Shown: positions 38,071-50,689 of the stretch, piece by piece
How positions within the stretch are numbered: position 1 is the stretch's first letter
How the letters are laid out: each line of letters starts with the position of its first letter
Source: Cyanoderma ruficeps
Taxonomy: Eukaryota; Chordata; Aves; Passeriformes; Timaliidae
NCBI GenBank assembly: GCA_008694505.1
Contig: VZDJ01000116.1
Coordinates: 21,575,027-21,639,026, forward strand
Length of the DNA stretch: 64,000 nucleotides
Direction of reading: 5' to 3'
Program-made: the position numbers and the translations under genes
Notes under the pieces: model-generated
What the model was told of the DNA's origin: nothing
Seen by the model: only the letters and a program-made list of their open reading frames with translations
Database searches by the model: none

Positions 38071-38231
38071 ATGATTAAGTTCCTAAATACAGGAATACAG
38101 ACTGAGAAGGTGTTGTTGTAGTTACAAGGCAGAGAGCTATATTTGGTCACAAAGAGCTGTGTTCAGTTTGCATCTCTGCCATAGGCATCCCAAGTGATCC
38201 TGGTCAAATAATTCTGAGTCTTGCTTTTTGC

Positions 38232-38259
38232 TTTTTTTTTTTTTTNTTTTTTTTTTTTT
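38232..38259. repeat. Poly-T tract with an N
   Basis: A run of T with one undetermined base at 38246, flanked by further T-rich sequence. The true length is uncertain. Confidence 0.95.
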
Positions 38260-38945
38260 GTTGTTTTTTGTAAGGAGTAGGATATCAGACAGTTTCTCTC
38301 AGAGATGTGATCTCTCTGTTGGTTTTCAGGTGTCAGGGTCTGAAGTGGGCTTTATCCAAGTATATTTTGTGGTACCTAGGACAGTATTGCTCCTATCTTG
38401 TTCGAGCCTACCTTCTAAATCTTGTAATACTGTCACTAGAGGAAACTGTCTTCTATTGGGAGAATTGCTGCCTAAAGCATGAGGCAAATACTGCCTTTGC
38501 CAGTGCACCTGGCAGTAACAATAGACAACTACAAAGGGTGACATACTGCAATTAATTTGTGAATGAGCTATTCAAGATACTCTCTTAAGTGATTGGGGAT
38601 GGTTTTGATATCTTTCTATCTTTTCGCGTCAAAAGGGATCAGTTTAGAATTGGGCTTAGAACAATTAAAGGGGGAATGATGGGGCTATGCTCCTGTTGGC
38701 AAAGCTTACTCTAATTTGCAGTCATTTGTGTCCTGTCCTTCTCAAGCCATCCACAGGGACTCCTATACTAAGTGCATTGGGCTTATCAGTCTGTCACATG
38801 TTGCCATGCCCCGGGTGACTGTCCATAGGAAGTCACAGCAGAGGTGGGCACTGTGCCATGCAGACACTGCAGCACAGTCCGAGGCAAGTGCTCTCTGTCT
38901 GTGCCGAGGAATCAAATAAGTTACTATAACTAAAGTTTTCACTTT

Positions 38946-38973
38946 GTTCCTAAAAATCTGTTCCTAAAAATCA
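38946..38973. repeat. 14-bp tandem duplication
   Basis: GTTCCTAAAAATCT is followed directly by GTTCCTAAAAATCA. It is a small, almost perfect tandem duplication. Confidence 0.85.
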
Positions 38974-40009
38974 CTTCTTGCATAACTAATTGTGTGCCAT
39001 GAGGAGCTGGCCCTTCCCCTTGTTTCAGTCTGATAAATTGCCACAAGGTAAAATAGAATAGATCACTAACCAGGCATTGCTCTTCTAGGGTGTCACAGGG
39101 ATGTAATGTGGTTGCAAATGGGAAGGGCAGGTGGTCCAGACAGCTGCAAATGGAAAGATGTCACTGAGACAGTCTTCTATTAAGAAGTGATGCAATTATG
39201 AAATGGTTTGAGGACCTCTATATTAACCCATAAAGCAACAGACACTCTCAGAGGGAATTGCCTTCTCACTGACTTTTGCCTGCTGAGCTTCATTTTCCAC
39301 CCTCAGTAGAAGCATCTCTTTTGTAATGCATTTCTGTGTATTTCTGCCTGTGACGGTGAACCTTGTCATCTGTTATCAGGAAAGTAGTAGAAAGACTGAA
39401 ATGGCATGAAGTGAAAAAGAAAAAGAAAATGTTTGCTGTAATTTCGAGGCACAATAATGATGAGTAAAGACTGGAACTGGAAGCAGTCAAACAAACCAGA
39501 GATGAGGACTTCTAAGCCAGTCTGGGAATATCAACTTGTGCTGAAATGTTTTCTCTGAAGTGTAGCTTTAGGCAGACAAAGCTGGGTAAGTCCATTAGCA
39601 TTGCCTTGGATGGTCCAGCAGCTGAGCTGCTGCGTGGCTCCTCCACAAGGACTTTGTTTTCCAGGACAGTATTGTGGCTGCTGTGAGCATCAGCCCTGTG
39701 CTTGCCAGTGCAGAGCAGACAAAGCAAATACAGCAGAGCTTAAATCCTGATTGAGGCAGGAGAGGTCTCATGGATGGGAAACTGTTTGGGGTTGCTACAG
39801 TTTCATCAGAAATATTTAATTCCTGGCTCTGGCACAGTGCTAGGGAGAGGCTCTAAGCTGGCCAAACCCCCTGTCTCTCTCATCCAGCTGAACAAGACAG
39901 TGACACTTATCTTCCCACGGGAAGGCTATTGAGACCTTTGGCTGAAAGTCATCCTGCAAAGAATGGGTGTGAAACTGCTCATGTGCTGATATGTGAAGTT
40001 GGCTGTTTG

Positions 40010-40115
40010 GCCCTTAGCCAGGCATGCACATAAGTCCCTTTAGAGGCAACAGGACTTAAACATATGCTGGCGTTTAAGCATGTGCTGAAATGCTTTGTAA
40101 ATGCAGGTCTTTGTG
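40010..40115. repeat. Ancient sauropsid interspersed repeat
   Basis: GCATGCACATAAGTCCCTTT, then GACTTAAACATATGC and TTTAAGCATGTGCTGAAATG followed by CTTTGTAAATGCAGG, match the palindromic 'acttaagcacatgcttaa... aatgctttgctgaatcaggg' repeat. That repeat is common in turtles and crocodilians and is found as relics in birds. It is probably an old DNA-transposon-derived MITE. I am not sure of the family name. Confidence 0.65.
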
Positions 40116-42479
40116 ACTAATGATACTTATGTGGTAGGATGATTACAATCATGATCTTGGATTTTTATGAGAATGATTTGTCTTTCCCATTTAAAAAAAA
40201 GTTTCTGTGGCTCTACACTTATTACTGTGGTATTTTAATGAAGGGGGTTTTTGTATCTATAGTAAAGGTATGGCTTGTATGGGCTTAGACTTTTATAGGT
40301 CTTCTTGGAGGGACAATGGGAAAAGGGAAGAAGAAATCTAATTCAAATACTATCTAGGGCCTGAAAAGGAACCATTGCTTTGCATAATAAGCAAAACTCA
40401 CTCAGAAAAAATGAACTTACTGATATTACTAGAAGCAGGTTAAAAAGTTGATTATAGAAACTGAGCTTTATAAATAAGAGTGAATTCTCAGCCAAGGTCT
40501 CTGAAATGCCAATTACAGTCACTTAAGTACATGGGGGCAAGCTGGGCTCTAGCTGGGAGAGTTAATGAGCAATTTCATAATGTGCTATATATCACTTTAA
40601 GAAGACATGATAAATTGCCTCTAATGGTATTGTGTGTATGAGTGGGAGCTGGTTTTGCTCTGTGTTCAGTTCTGGTGATTGGGTGGTACACCTGGAAAGA
40701 CTTGTATTTTAATGGGCCCTTTTTAGCACTTTTGCACCTCGTATGTTCTGGATTATGTATGATTGATGGCCTTGAATGCATGGGAAGGAAAGATATGTAG
40801 ATCTTAATGCTTTTAAACCATTTGTTTTCCAGTCTCTGTAAAAGGCCTCTCTGTTTTCTGGGTAATGGTTTATACTTCTCAAGTAAACAGAGGTATGGTT
40901 CTGGGATTTTGGCTTTTAACACTATAAATCCAGTGGGCTTTTATAGGAGGGTCATTCAGTTTACAATGCACTTAAGAAAAGATAGCTGTTTTCTTACTAG
41001 TCATTAAAGACAAATAAGTAGGTGATTTGGTAGATAACTTGATGCATGAAGTAGATTTTTTAAAAATACAAAACCAGAGTTTACTGTGCATTCATTTAGT
41101 TCACACTTCATATGATGAGTAAAATCTCTTTCTGCCCTGGGTCACATGAATGTCTTCACAGCCAGAACCTTTCTGACTCCCCCCTTCTCTGGCTGGACCC
41201 CATCCATGCTTCCTTTGCCCAGAGGGATTGCTGCTGTTGAGCAGCATTAAATCATTCTCCTCTCCCTCTCTAACCTAGGGAGAGACAGACTCAAACTGGA
41301 AACCAAACCCGAGCTTTCCATGTGGGAATGCAGCGGTTGGCTGCGGGCTGGCCTGGCTGTGGGGTTTCTTCTCTGCCCTCCACAGGGATGGGGAGAGGGG
41401 ACTCTGGGATTAGTTAGCCTTGATTCCTGGGCAGGATTTGTGTTAAGCTGTTGCTTGTTTTCAAGCCCAAGCTTAAAGCAAGGTGAATCTCCTGCACGGC
41501 TGGTTTCTTGTGTGTGCAAAATCTGGTTCTTCTGAAAGGAAAGCTCTTAACACTGACTGGAGCAGAGCATGGTGCTGGGGTGGGCATCTCCTGCAGCTCC
41601 TTCCATGGGAAGGTCCTGAGACCTTTTGCCCTTCAAATCCTTAGACAGACTTTGAGCTGTGTTGGCAGGAGGAGTACAAACTAACATACTGCCGTGTGGC
41701 TTTATTAATACTGTGGTGTTGAAAGGCAAGTGCATTAACCCCTGCTGCCCCATGCTTTGATATATTTCTAATTACCACTCTTTCCCTCTGCTTTGTCATT
41801 AGTATCTGAATTTTTCAATTTGTGTGTTTTACAGACTTCTGGTGATCCCCAGCAGTATCTGTAAAGCAGTGCCTCCTCTTAGCTGGATTTCTGGTTCCTA
41901 TTTGTAAAATAAGAAGAGAGTAAATTATGTGTTATTTCTTACCTGTGCTGTTTGGCCTAAGACTGAAAATGCACAAATGAGATGTAAAGATCCACAGGGC
42001 TTCCATCACAGTCTTAAACATTTAATGTATGTGTTGCTCGGGGCTGGACTGATATGCTGTAGAGTAACAAAGCATAACTTAATCTATGTTTCTCAATTTC
42101 ATGTCTCCATGTCTTTCACTGTCAAGTGGAAAGTTCAGCTGGGGAAAGAGATTAAATGACTTTAAAATGCTTTTGCATTTTAAATGCTTGCTTGTTAAAA
42201 CTGAATTTCTGGCTAATTGCACTAAGGTAATTTGTGCCTACCTCCAGCAGCTTCTTATACTTAGTTCCCATTCTTTGCAGGTATTTAATAACAAATTAAT
42301 AAGATGAGGCTGCTGTGTGTTAGGTATGGTGGGTCAGGGTCATAGAGGCAGGGGGATGTCCAGTGAGTGGCACCAAGAATGATGTGTCTCTGCAGCATCT
42401 TGACCTGATCCCACAGCACAAGAGGCAGCCCCCATTCCCAGTATTAACAATGTCACCAGGCAAGAGAGAGAAATGATGA
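40116..42479. other. Non-coding DNA, GC-richer at 41.15-41.55 kb
   Basis: No gene or transposon recognised. The GC-richer patch gives overlapping frames on both strands (41247-41535), a sign of composition and not of coding. A possible small MIR-like word (TATTTGTAAAATAAGAAG) occurs near 41898 but is too short to call. Confidence 0.5.
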
Positions 42480-42590
42480 GCCCCATGTTAGGAAGGACAT
42501 AATTAAATTACTTTCTCAGACATGTGTCGGAGTAAGGAACAAAACCTAGTTCTCCAAATCCAGAGACAGCACTGTGAGCACAAGTGGTGT
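42480..42590 (-). mobile_element. MIR-type SINE relic
   Basis: In plus orientation: CCCCATGTTAGGAAGGACA, TTACTTTCTCAGACATGTGT, CGGAGTAAGGAACAAAACCT, AGTTCTCCAAATCCAGAGAC and AGCACTGTGAGCAC. This is the order of an inverted MIR (ccccattttacag, aagtgacttgccca, ggcagagc.gggac.agaaccca, gtctcctgactcccag, agtgctc). Confidence 0.65.
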
Positions 42591-43974
42591 TCTGGTGGCA
42601 GAGGAAAGCTGGATTTTGTGCCAACTTGTGAAATTATTTGTTGAAAACATACATTAAACTACCATATGTATATAGAATCTGTATTAGTTTGAAACTGACG
42701 TTACTCAACCACTAGAGTCACATGAACAGAAATTAAGGTGTGCAGGTGATGTACTCTATCAATTTTTTGCTTTCACAATATTTATATTTAAAGTGCAGTT
42801 CTACTACCTACTTGTGTTTAACTGCCAAGTAGAGATGCCAAACTTAGCTTTCTGCTGTAGTACTACTGATAATGCGTTGGAAATAAAAGGCAAATTTGTT
42901 ACTTCAAGGTTGAAATATTCCTGTTGCCTAAGACAGCACAGCTGGGGTTTCTCTAGTATATCTTTTTTTTTAAGTTTCTTAGTATGCTAATGCAATGGAG
43001 AAATATTTATCTGCAAATTAAGTTATATCAGTTCTTTGTAATATAGATAGTGATCATTGCAGAAGTTTAAAAAAAAATTGCTACAATGAAAACTTAATTT
43101 AAAAAAGTCTGCAGAATATTCTTAACTGAGGAAAAAAATGCTACCCAGCCATATTTGTGTGCAAAAAGCTTTCCTTTCATGAAAAGTAATAGAGATTTGA
43201 AGAAGCAAATAGTGGAAGTGCATTTGAAAAAGCAGTTATTGTCTCTTGGGCTGTTTGGGGGAATTTTGTTCAGTTGATTCTGTCAGGATTTGAGGCTGCA
43301 CTGGAGTACTGTTACTTCTTCAATGAAAATGGTTGCAAAAAGGCACAATAAATTTTGTTCTAAACGTAGTACTTTAAATATTGTCTTTAGTAGGTAAAAA
43401 GCTGGATGGAAATGCTTTTGAACAATCTAAACTCTCTCAATATAAATATTGTAAGTGATAGATGCTTTAGTCAAATGTTCATACATGCTGCAGTCATATT
43501 CAATAGTGTATCTGATTATGTGATACCTGGCACTTAAATCCTGCATGTGGGCTTTTTAGTGCAGAAATTCTCCTTTATTCTACCCCAAGTATTTTGAGAC
43601 CAATATGCTTGTGCTTTTTTTCAAAATAATGTATCTAACCTATCTAGTATTTATGTGAGATGTCTCATTTGCTTCTGGCAATTTATCCTCAACGTGCCTA
43701 TGTCCAGGGATATTGTTATTGTTCTTTCAGTTAGGCTTTGAGCACAGTTTGGATGCTGTGGATTTCATAGGCACACATGAGCATCCTCTGCCTGCCCAAA
43801 AACCCTTATGTAGAAAATAAGATAATGGTTGTCTTTATGGTGTTGAACCTCAACAGAAGAGTCCAGAAGGGACTGACAGCATGTAAGGAGGGCTGTGACA
43901 CCTCAGGGTGATGGGGCTTGATGTTCGCTCAGAGCCCAGCAGTGTGGGCTGCTGGGTAAAAGCAGGTAAAAGCA
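42591..43974. other. Unique AT-rich non-coding DNA
   Basis: No gene recognised. A 10-base word (GGTAAAAGCA) is directly duplicated at 43954-43973, next to the MIR relic. Confidence 0.5.
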
Positions 43975-44068
43975 ATCCAGAGTGACCTCCCCAGGGTCAG
44001 GCTGTGCCTTTCCTCCAGAGACAGGAACTGAACCCAGCTCTCTTAAGTGTCTCAGCTGCACTAGGTAA
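43975..44068 (-). mobile_element. MIR-type SINE relic
   Basis: In plus orientation: GTGACCTCCCCAGGGTCAGG, CAGGAACTGAACCCAGCTCT and CTCAGCTGCACTAGG. These correspond to an inverted MIR (gtgacttgcccaaggtcac, gggattcgaacccaggtct, cagtgctctaaccactag). Confidence 0.7.
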
Positions 44069-45189
44069 ATCAGTTCTTTTTTTCTATAGTTTTAAGCACA
44101 TACTCTGTACCACAGTTAAGCACAGTGAGAAATCTTACCTCTTTATGAAAAAAAAAAAAGCCTAGGAGCTAGCTTAGGAAGAGGAAAGAAGCAAGACAGG
44201 CAACTTGCGATCCAGCCCTCATATGAAAGTTACCCCAGGCAATTTTGTTATGTCCAGGGAAGCATATGATATTCATTGCATGGGCCCATCATTAATGCTG
44301 ACTCTCTGGGAACCTGTCTTATGTTGTTTCCACTTGGGACAGGTTAGCTAGAAAATTGATCTGATTTTATTAGAGAGTCATTTTCTTTGCTGTCTGGCAG
44401 TGGTCTCTGAAAAGATGTTTTGGCTTTTTAACACTTGGTGATTGCTCTGAGAGGATCTCAGAAGTCTCCGATGTCCAAAGTGAGTCTCGCACATAAAACT
44501 ACCTTTTTTGTGACACTATGGACAGCTTAAAATAGAGCAGAAAGAACCAGTCCCCATTTATGCTGCAGGTGGAACCACTGTTTTTATTCACATCCCTTTA
44601 ATTAAATATAGCATACATTTACATTTAATTAGACACCTTTCTTAATACACATTTAACCGTAAACAAATGGTGAAGTTTAGTGTATGTTTCACAATTCCTT
44701 ACAGTTGGCCACTTTGCTGAGCCTTTCATGCAGTCGCCATTGTTAGTGGTAGCAAATACTCTCTTATTCTCAGGGCATTCTCTGCCTGGATGGGATCCAT
44801 CTTGCATCCAGACTGAACAAGTTTTGAACAAAAAATAGAAATTAAAAAAAAATGAAAAAAAGAAATCCCACTGCTCTTCTAGTTTGGGGGAGTAAGACCT
44901 GTGTGTAATAAGGAAGCAACTTTATTTTGCTTAAAGGTTTTTTTGAAAATTCCCACTTAGCTGCCTATTGATCAAAGGATAGTGGTTTAGTCAGTCTGAT
45001 GGCTTAGAGGGATAAGATCTGTGAGAAAGAATCTTGCCTCTGAGTGGCTTTATTGTGTAGGCAGTAGGGGATTCCTTCTAGTCAGTTAAAAAAAAAAAAG
45101 AAACATTAAATTTGTCTTTTGGAGAAGCAATAGTGAAAAACAGATTTTAGGACAGAACAGGTAGAGGCGAAGATTGTAAAAACAATCTT
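44069..45189. other. AT-rich non-coding DNA with poly-A runs
   Basis: There are 12-base A runs at 44148-44159 and 45088-45099. An AT-rich block at 44,580-44,660 has several TTTAATTA-like words. No gene. Confidence 0.5.
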
Positions 45190-45560
45190 CTCCTCTCAGA
45201 ACAGGTTTCTTTCAAATTCATCTGCAAACAAAGCTTTATTACAGCAGCTGATATTCCCCCAGCCCAGCAGCTGGGGCAGGTGTCCATGGGTGATGTGGGC
45301 AGGAGCCACTGGCCAGCGGGGCAACGTCAGGATGGAGCCCAGGGTGAGATCCCTGCTAGGATGTGGGGTGGGCTCTGTGAAAAGCTCTGTCCAGGAGGAA
45401 AACCTGCAGCCTGTAGCTGTTTGTCCCGGTGGTTTAGCAGGGTGGGGGGAAATGCCCAGAGCATTGAGTGAAAGGAAGACAGGATGGTCTGTGCCTGGTA
45501 CAGGTGTGCTGAGCAGAGCACAAGGGTGATGTGCTGAGCAGAGAGCCTTCACGTGTTCTT
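45190..45560. other. GC-richer island with a minus-strand open frame
   Basis: A 118-codon minus-strand frame (45196-45552) runs to a stop near 45196. AATAAA on the minus strand lies near 45233-45238, just inside its 3' end. The composition (Pro, Ser, His, Leu) is typical of GC-rich non-coding DNA, frames on the other strand are equally open, and no motif is recognised. I describe it but do not call a gene. It contains a duplicated word GTGCTGAGCAGAG near 45509 and 45531. Confidence 0.3.
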
Positions 45561-48500
45561 CCAGTCACCCAGGGGATCCTCAGGGGATTAATCAACCAAA
45601 AAAAAAGGTGGGGAAAGAGTAAGGATGGTATTTCTGCCCACTGACTGCTCTTTAAGGTTGGCTTAGTTTGAGAATTCAGGGCTCAGATCCCTGTTGCAAA
45701 GCACTGTGGTGAGCTGTGGCTTATGGTCTACCTTAAATAATGACAAAGGGGTGTGGTTTTATTTTGATTAACCAGGTAAATAAATTTAAACGTGATTCAA
45801 ATGGATTGCACATTTCTAGCTTCAAATTTTGCACCAGTTGAACTTGGAATTTTTTAGTAACTAAAGGCAGAGTCTTGATTTTCAGAAACTTCCTTGGGGA
45901 ATGGTTTTAGAACTGTCTTTTCTGCCCTAAGTCCCTCTCTGGTTGCACAGAAAGCTGGCAAAGATCCTGCATATGTGTGAGGTTTCATTCCTTTTCAAAA
46001 ATTTTTACTTTTTTTATCTTAATTTGAGATGGGCTCTAGAGGAAATTGAAATCAATTTTTGATACACAGTACTTGGGACACGAGAAAGATTTTGTGTCAT
46101 ATTAAGTGCCGAGTCAGATGCTACACTCCTTTCTCCAAGACTTTAGTTTCTACAGAGCATATCTGAACAAATTAGTTTGTAAAGGTGATGGGCCAGCACT
46201 TTGAGCCACTGTGTGTTCCTGAGTCCTGCCTCCCTTGTACTGGGAGGTGGCACCTGAGCAGAGCTCAGGATGACCTGGAGATTTAGTGTTCTGCCTAAGC
46301 AAGCCAGGCTCAGGGGAAGCTCTGGCTACAGCTTCCAAAGGGACTGTGCTGAAGTTATTCTGAAGTGTAAAATTATGCTTGAACTTGCTTTTTAATAATC
46401 ATGTCCTGAAATAATTTGAATTAACTCTGTTTTAAAGAGTTGAGCATTATAATTTGTGTTTACCACAGAAGTTTTTTCCATCTTGCAAATTATTCTAAAT
46501 GCTTCCCAGGTTACAGGACGCATTGGTGATGTTATTTTCTTGTTTTGTTTTGATTACTGTCTCAAAGCACAGAACATGCACATCACCTGCCATAATTCAA
46601 GATCTGTCATAAGCAGGTGTTTAGCTGAATTTCCATCTTTGCTAAGTTGACTTTTTTGGTTTGTTCTGTTTTTAAGAATAAGGAAAGCTATACTGTATGT
46701 GTGCATTATGATCACTGTCTGTTTGTCCTTTCTGCCTACCACCTCTCTTCAGTCCTTTGAATATTCTTAATTTATTTTATGAAAGAATACAGCATGTTAC
46801 TTGCCCTTGAGCATGGAGCATACATTCACAGCAAGGACATCTGAATGACCCTGTGGAGATCCTTTCTGTGACTTCTCCTTTGCAATCCCATCTGCAGTCT
46901 CACAGAATATGGCTAGAAATGGAGAATTGCAGCAGTGTGGTGGTGACCTGCAGCTTCTGTGTGGTACAGAGCTGGCTACAGTGGGCTATAAAATATGAAT
47001 TTGTGTTTCAGGTAGTCCTTCCTCCTTCTTCCTCTTTTGTCAGTTTACTTGGAAATATTAATTTATGTGCATCAAGACAATGCAATAGGCAGGGCTTCCA
47101 GTCAATCTTACGTGCCAGTCAGCACCAGAATTTTAGCTTTTTATTCCTTTAGGCATGCAGCTCACTGTGCAGCATTATTTTCCCACTGCAGTTATCCATT
47201 AGCTTAAGACTTTCATAACCCAGGAGGACACTTAAATCTCTCTTCAATCATTATGCCTCTGAACACTTTCCCCTAATGTCTTGGCTTTCTTTTGGAATCT
47301 TTTGTCTTACAATTTTTATCCTGCATTTACCTGCATTGAATTGCATTTGCCATTGTACAAGAATTTTCCCGGGTTGCTGTAACCCTGTTCATTCTTGAGG
47401 TTAAGGTGGTGCTCTGTGGGAAGAGGGGGAGACAAGTGCTGTGCTCCTCGGCCATCTGTCAGATGTAGAGAGCTCAGAATATGGGGCACCTCAACTTTCC
47501 AAGGGTCCCTGTGTGTGTGTCTGGATTCGATACATGTGGGGATCCCCCAAAGCTTTGTACCTGTGTGCTGCCCAGCCACACTCACCTTTATTTCTGTGTC
47601 CTGCCCCCACAGACTGCCTCTCTCCCTGGTGAGGGTGAGCCAGCCTGGGCAGGGACAGGTGCAGCAGGAAAGGGAAGCAGTGAGGGCAGTGCCAGCAGGG
47701 CACTGGGAGCAGCAGCACCGCAGGGCTCTGCTCTGGCTCCCCAGCACAGATGTTGACCTGAAAACACGTTCAGAAATTGTCATTAAAGTCATGTGGATTT
47801 GCTTATGCGTAATCTTTTTTTAAAACTACAAAACAGTTTGTGCTGTCTGCTGGACTCATAGGAGCCAGCTATTTCAGAGGGTTATTTACTTTTGTGATGT
47901 TTATCTTTCGCCCACTGGTGGGTGTGAACATCGCTGGTTTTAGTGTGCAAAGCAATGACCTAGGTCTATTTTTACATCAGACTTTTTTTACCATTTAAGT
48001 TTACACAGGCTTGTCTTTTAAGGATCTCTCAGACCTAAAAAAACAATGTAGCATAATCTTATGCTTTACAGTTAAGAAGAGGAAATTAAAACACCCCATG
48101 TTTTTAATTTCAGAATTAAGTACTGTGGGAAGTAACCAATAAATGTAGCTATTTAAGGCATAAAGTATGAATGTTTTTAAGTCTTTCATGCCAATCACAT
48201 TTCTCTCCCATTTTTGATTAATGAGGTAATGTAAAAAATAGAATAAACCTGGCATTTTATATCAGGGATGAATTAAATGAAAGCCTAACAATTCAGAGTA
48301 GCTTACTCGTCTCTCTGGAAGTGTGGATACTACTTGGCATATTGTTTATATGTATCATCCTTTTCCTATGTTTTATTTTTAATTGTTTATCTTAAAATTA
48401 TTTTCTTCTTCCTCTCCCCTCAGCCAGGTAACGGTTCCTATTGATTCTAATTCAGCGATAAAGATGTTTCACCTAGTTAATACCTAAAACTCTTGCACAG

Positions 48501-48689
48501 CCACACCTTTGTCTTCTTGGATGAATGGGATTTTATTTGTGTTTATTTTTTAAATTAAAAACTAAGTTGATACTCATTAAAAGCCTATTTACTTCCTGAC
48601 CCCTTATTTGAAGGGCTTATGACTGTGAGATCTTTAAATATACAAGTGTACTAAGAAACTTAAATGGTGTGCATAATGATAAAGATATC
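45561..48689. other. Non-coding DNA including a GC-richer patch at 47.39-47.77 kb
   Basis: Frames of up to 158 codons at 47316-47823 occur on both strands of the same GC-rich patch, so they reflect composition. At 47,310-47,380 the words CATTTACCTGCATTGAATTG and CATTTGCCATT faintly resemble an old CR1-like LINE read in antisense, too weak to call. No gene recognised. Confidence 0.45.
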
Positions 48690-49010
48690 CTCACCTAATA
48701 TAACTTGGCCTCTGACCTGCAGACTAGAAAGTCAGAATCAAGTTCTTTGTCTGGTGAAGCACTGGCAGCCAGCCTCGAGATTGGAAAGATGTGCTTGCTG
48801 AGTGAAAGTTCCTTCTGTGCTGTGCTGTTTACCTTAGGGTTATATCCAAGACACTCTCTGAACAGCTTGGCTGATTATTGAAAAATGCCGTATAGTAACT
48901 CCCAGCCCAGGTTGATCGATATTAGTGCACAGCTTTACATGGGAAGGAGGGAGCTATTTAAACATTGAGAGCCTCCAGGATAACTGCCAATGAAAAAATA
49001 ATGCAGAACA
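48690..49010. promoter_or_regulatory. Candidate conserved non-coding element
   Basis: Non-repetitive block with TTGATCGATATTA at 48912-48924 (an ATCGAT core as bound by CUT/ONECUT-type factors), a CTATTTAAA MEF2/TBP-like word near 48954 and isolated CpGs. The evidence is texture and motifs only. Confidence 0.25.
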
Positions 49011-49143
49011 AATATGTTGAAGGGTTCAAGAGAGAAGTCTTGTCTCTGTGCAGGGAAAAAAAAAAGTTGTTAAATTGCAGCAGAAAAACCATTTGAATTC
49101 ACTATTAATAAAGTGGAGGTGGATTTTTCCCTAGGCCAAAAAG

Positions 49144-49161
49144 AGGGGGTGGGGGGGGGTG
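49144..49161. repeat. G-run, quadruplex-prone
   Basis: GGGGG, T, then nine or more G, then TGTG. It is a short but nearly pure G tract in AT-rich surroundings. Confidence 0.85.
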
Positions 49162-49544
49162 TGAATCAAACCCAATAAAATGTAGTGCTCTTTAATGTAG
49201 AGAGAAGTTAAGAATCATCTAAACACATCCTCCCATAGAGTGCTTGCCTTCACTGCAAGTCTCTGAGCTGCTCTTGGTCTGTGGTCTGTACTAAGCTCCT
49301 ACCCCTGCAGCTCTGGGCCCCAGCTTGGCCTTGCTCCCCCTGCCAAGGAGGCAGAATTCAAAGGTACTGACTTCTGTACCAGGAACACTAGAAAAAGAAA
49401 AGACCACTTCTTTCAACATCTTAGAAGAACATGTAAGAATGTGGAGTGGAAGGTTCCTAGCACCTGAGAATGATGCCTTTTTTCCCCCTCTTGCACATGG
49501 AAAAATTACAAGGTAAATGTTCCAATGTTCTATGCTAAGAAACT
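49162..49544. other. Non-coding DNA, nothing recognised
   Basis: Unique sequence with a GC-richer section at 49,290-49,360. No protein-like frame. Confidence 0.45.
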
Positions 49545-49640
49545 GGAAGTCAGGAGATACACCTTTGTCTCACTAATTTATTCTGACTTTTGGAAGAACC
49601 ATAACATTCCCACATCTCCATTCCCAATCTGTAAATGACA
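49545..49640 (+). mobile_element. MIR-type SINE relic
   Basis: AACTGGAAGTCAGGAGATAC, CACTAATTTATTCTGACTTT, AACATTCCCACATCTCCATT and CCCAATCTGTAAATGACAAG follow the MIR order (gagtcaggagacctgggttct, cactaactagctgtgtgacctt, ...cctcagtttcc, atctgtaaaatgggg). Confidence 0.65.
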
Positions 49641-50689
49641 AGTCATAGTCAGTTCATAAGAAATAATCAGACTCCAGTGTTGCATTCACCTGATGGCTGA
49701 CAAGATAGGGGAGGACACAAGAGGAGCTGGTGTGAAAAACCTGGCAGGAGGACAGTAGCAGAAGGGAAGAAATGGGATTGTGTCATGGAAAATGGGAAAT
49801 AGGTTGATTTCTTTCACAGAGTAAGAAAGAAGATGAAAACTTAATTTCTAATGGAGGGATGTGGGAAACAGACTGGCTTGCTGAGAGATCTTTGGGCATT
49901 TGGAATGAATATTGTGATGTGCCTGTAAAGCCTTGGGGGAAAAAATCCATCCTGGTGTGTAGTTAAAACAATGTAGGCAGAAGAGGCTTCAAGTACAGAG
50001 CCAAACAGGATGGAAACAAGATAGATTCCTTTAGTAGGTCAGTTGGTGCTAGCTTCCAAAATCTAAAGAAGCTTGGAGTACTTGGCATCCATTTTTATCA
50101 GTTGTTTGGCACGTGTGTTAAGGAGCAGTCTGAACTTCCATCTGCTCTGAGGCCAAGATGGAAAAGTCATTAATCCAACTCACTGTTGCTTTAACTGTTT
50201 TCTGCTCTATGTCAGCTGTTTTTGTGGCTGATGGGAGATTACTGGGGAAGAAGTGATGATTCTTCATATGGATGCTTTTAAATACAATTCCAGTATAACA
50301 TTGCTCACTGTCCTGTGCAGGAATTGCACTTTTGTAGGAAAGGTGGAGCTCTAAGAACAGTCATGGGACGTGTCTGACTGTTGCACCACGATGCGGGAGT
50401 TCTTCAGGACCTGGGAAGGGGTGGATCCAGTTCCTGACTGTGCTGGCCAACAACACTGACTGCTGCCCCTGACTTGGGAAACATATTTTAGGAAGACTCA
50501 CAAGTGCAGCGCAGAACTGTAATTTTGCTTTGTGACTCATGCTGAGATACAGTCCTTGCGTGTCATTTTGTCTGGGCACCTAATAAAGCTCAGGCCACAC
50601 CTGTTTATGGATGCAGCAAAATGGCAGGGAGCTTATTTTTATACCACTGATTCTGATGAATGCCACTTATAATCAACACCTCCATGAGG
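49641..50689. other. Non-coding DNA, nothing recognised
   Basis: Unique sequence, purine-rich at 49,700-49,860. No gene or repeat recognised. Confidence 0.5.

Larger units (their letters stand above)
38071..40009. other. Non-coding DNA right of the ERV locus
   Basis: It contains a poly-T tract and a small tandem duplication (listed separately). An interesting near-palindromic CpG word, TTTTCGCGTCAAAAG, lies at 38621-38635 and loosely resembles an E2F-type site. No gene recognised. Confidence 0.5.

Noticed and set aside
47300..47385. Faint similarity to an old CR1-like LINE in antisense
   Set aside because: Only a few words agree with what I remember of the family. A profile search would be needed before calling it.
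47316..47823. Long frames on both strands (158 and 142 codons)
   Set aside because: Both strands and several frames are open over the same GC-rich patch, which is expected from composition. No motif is recognisable.
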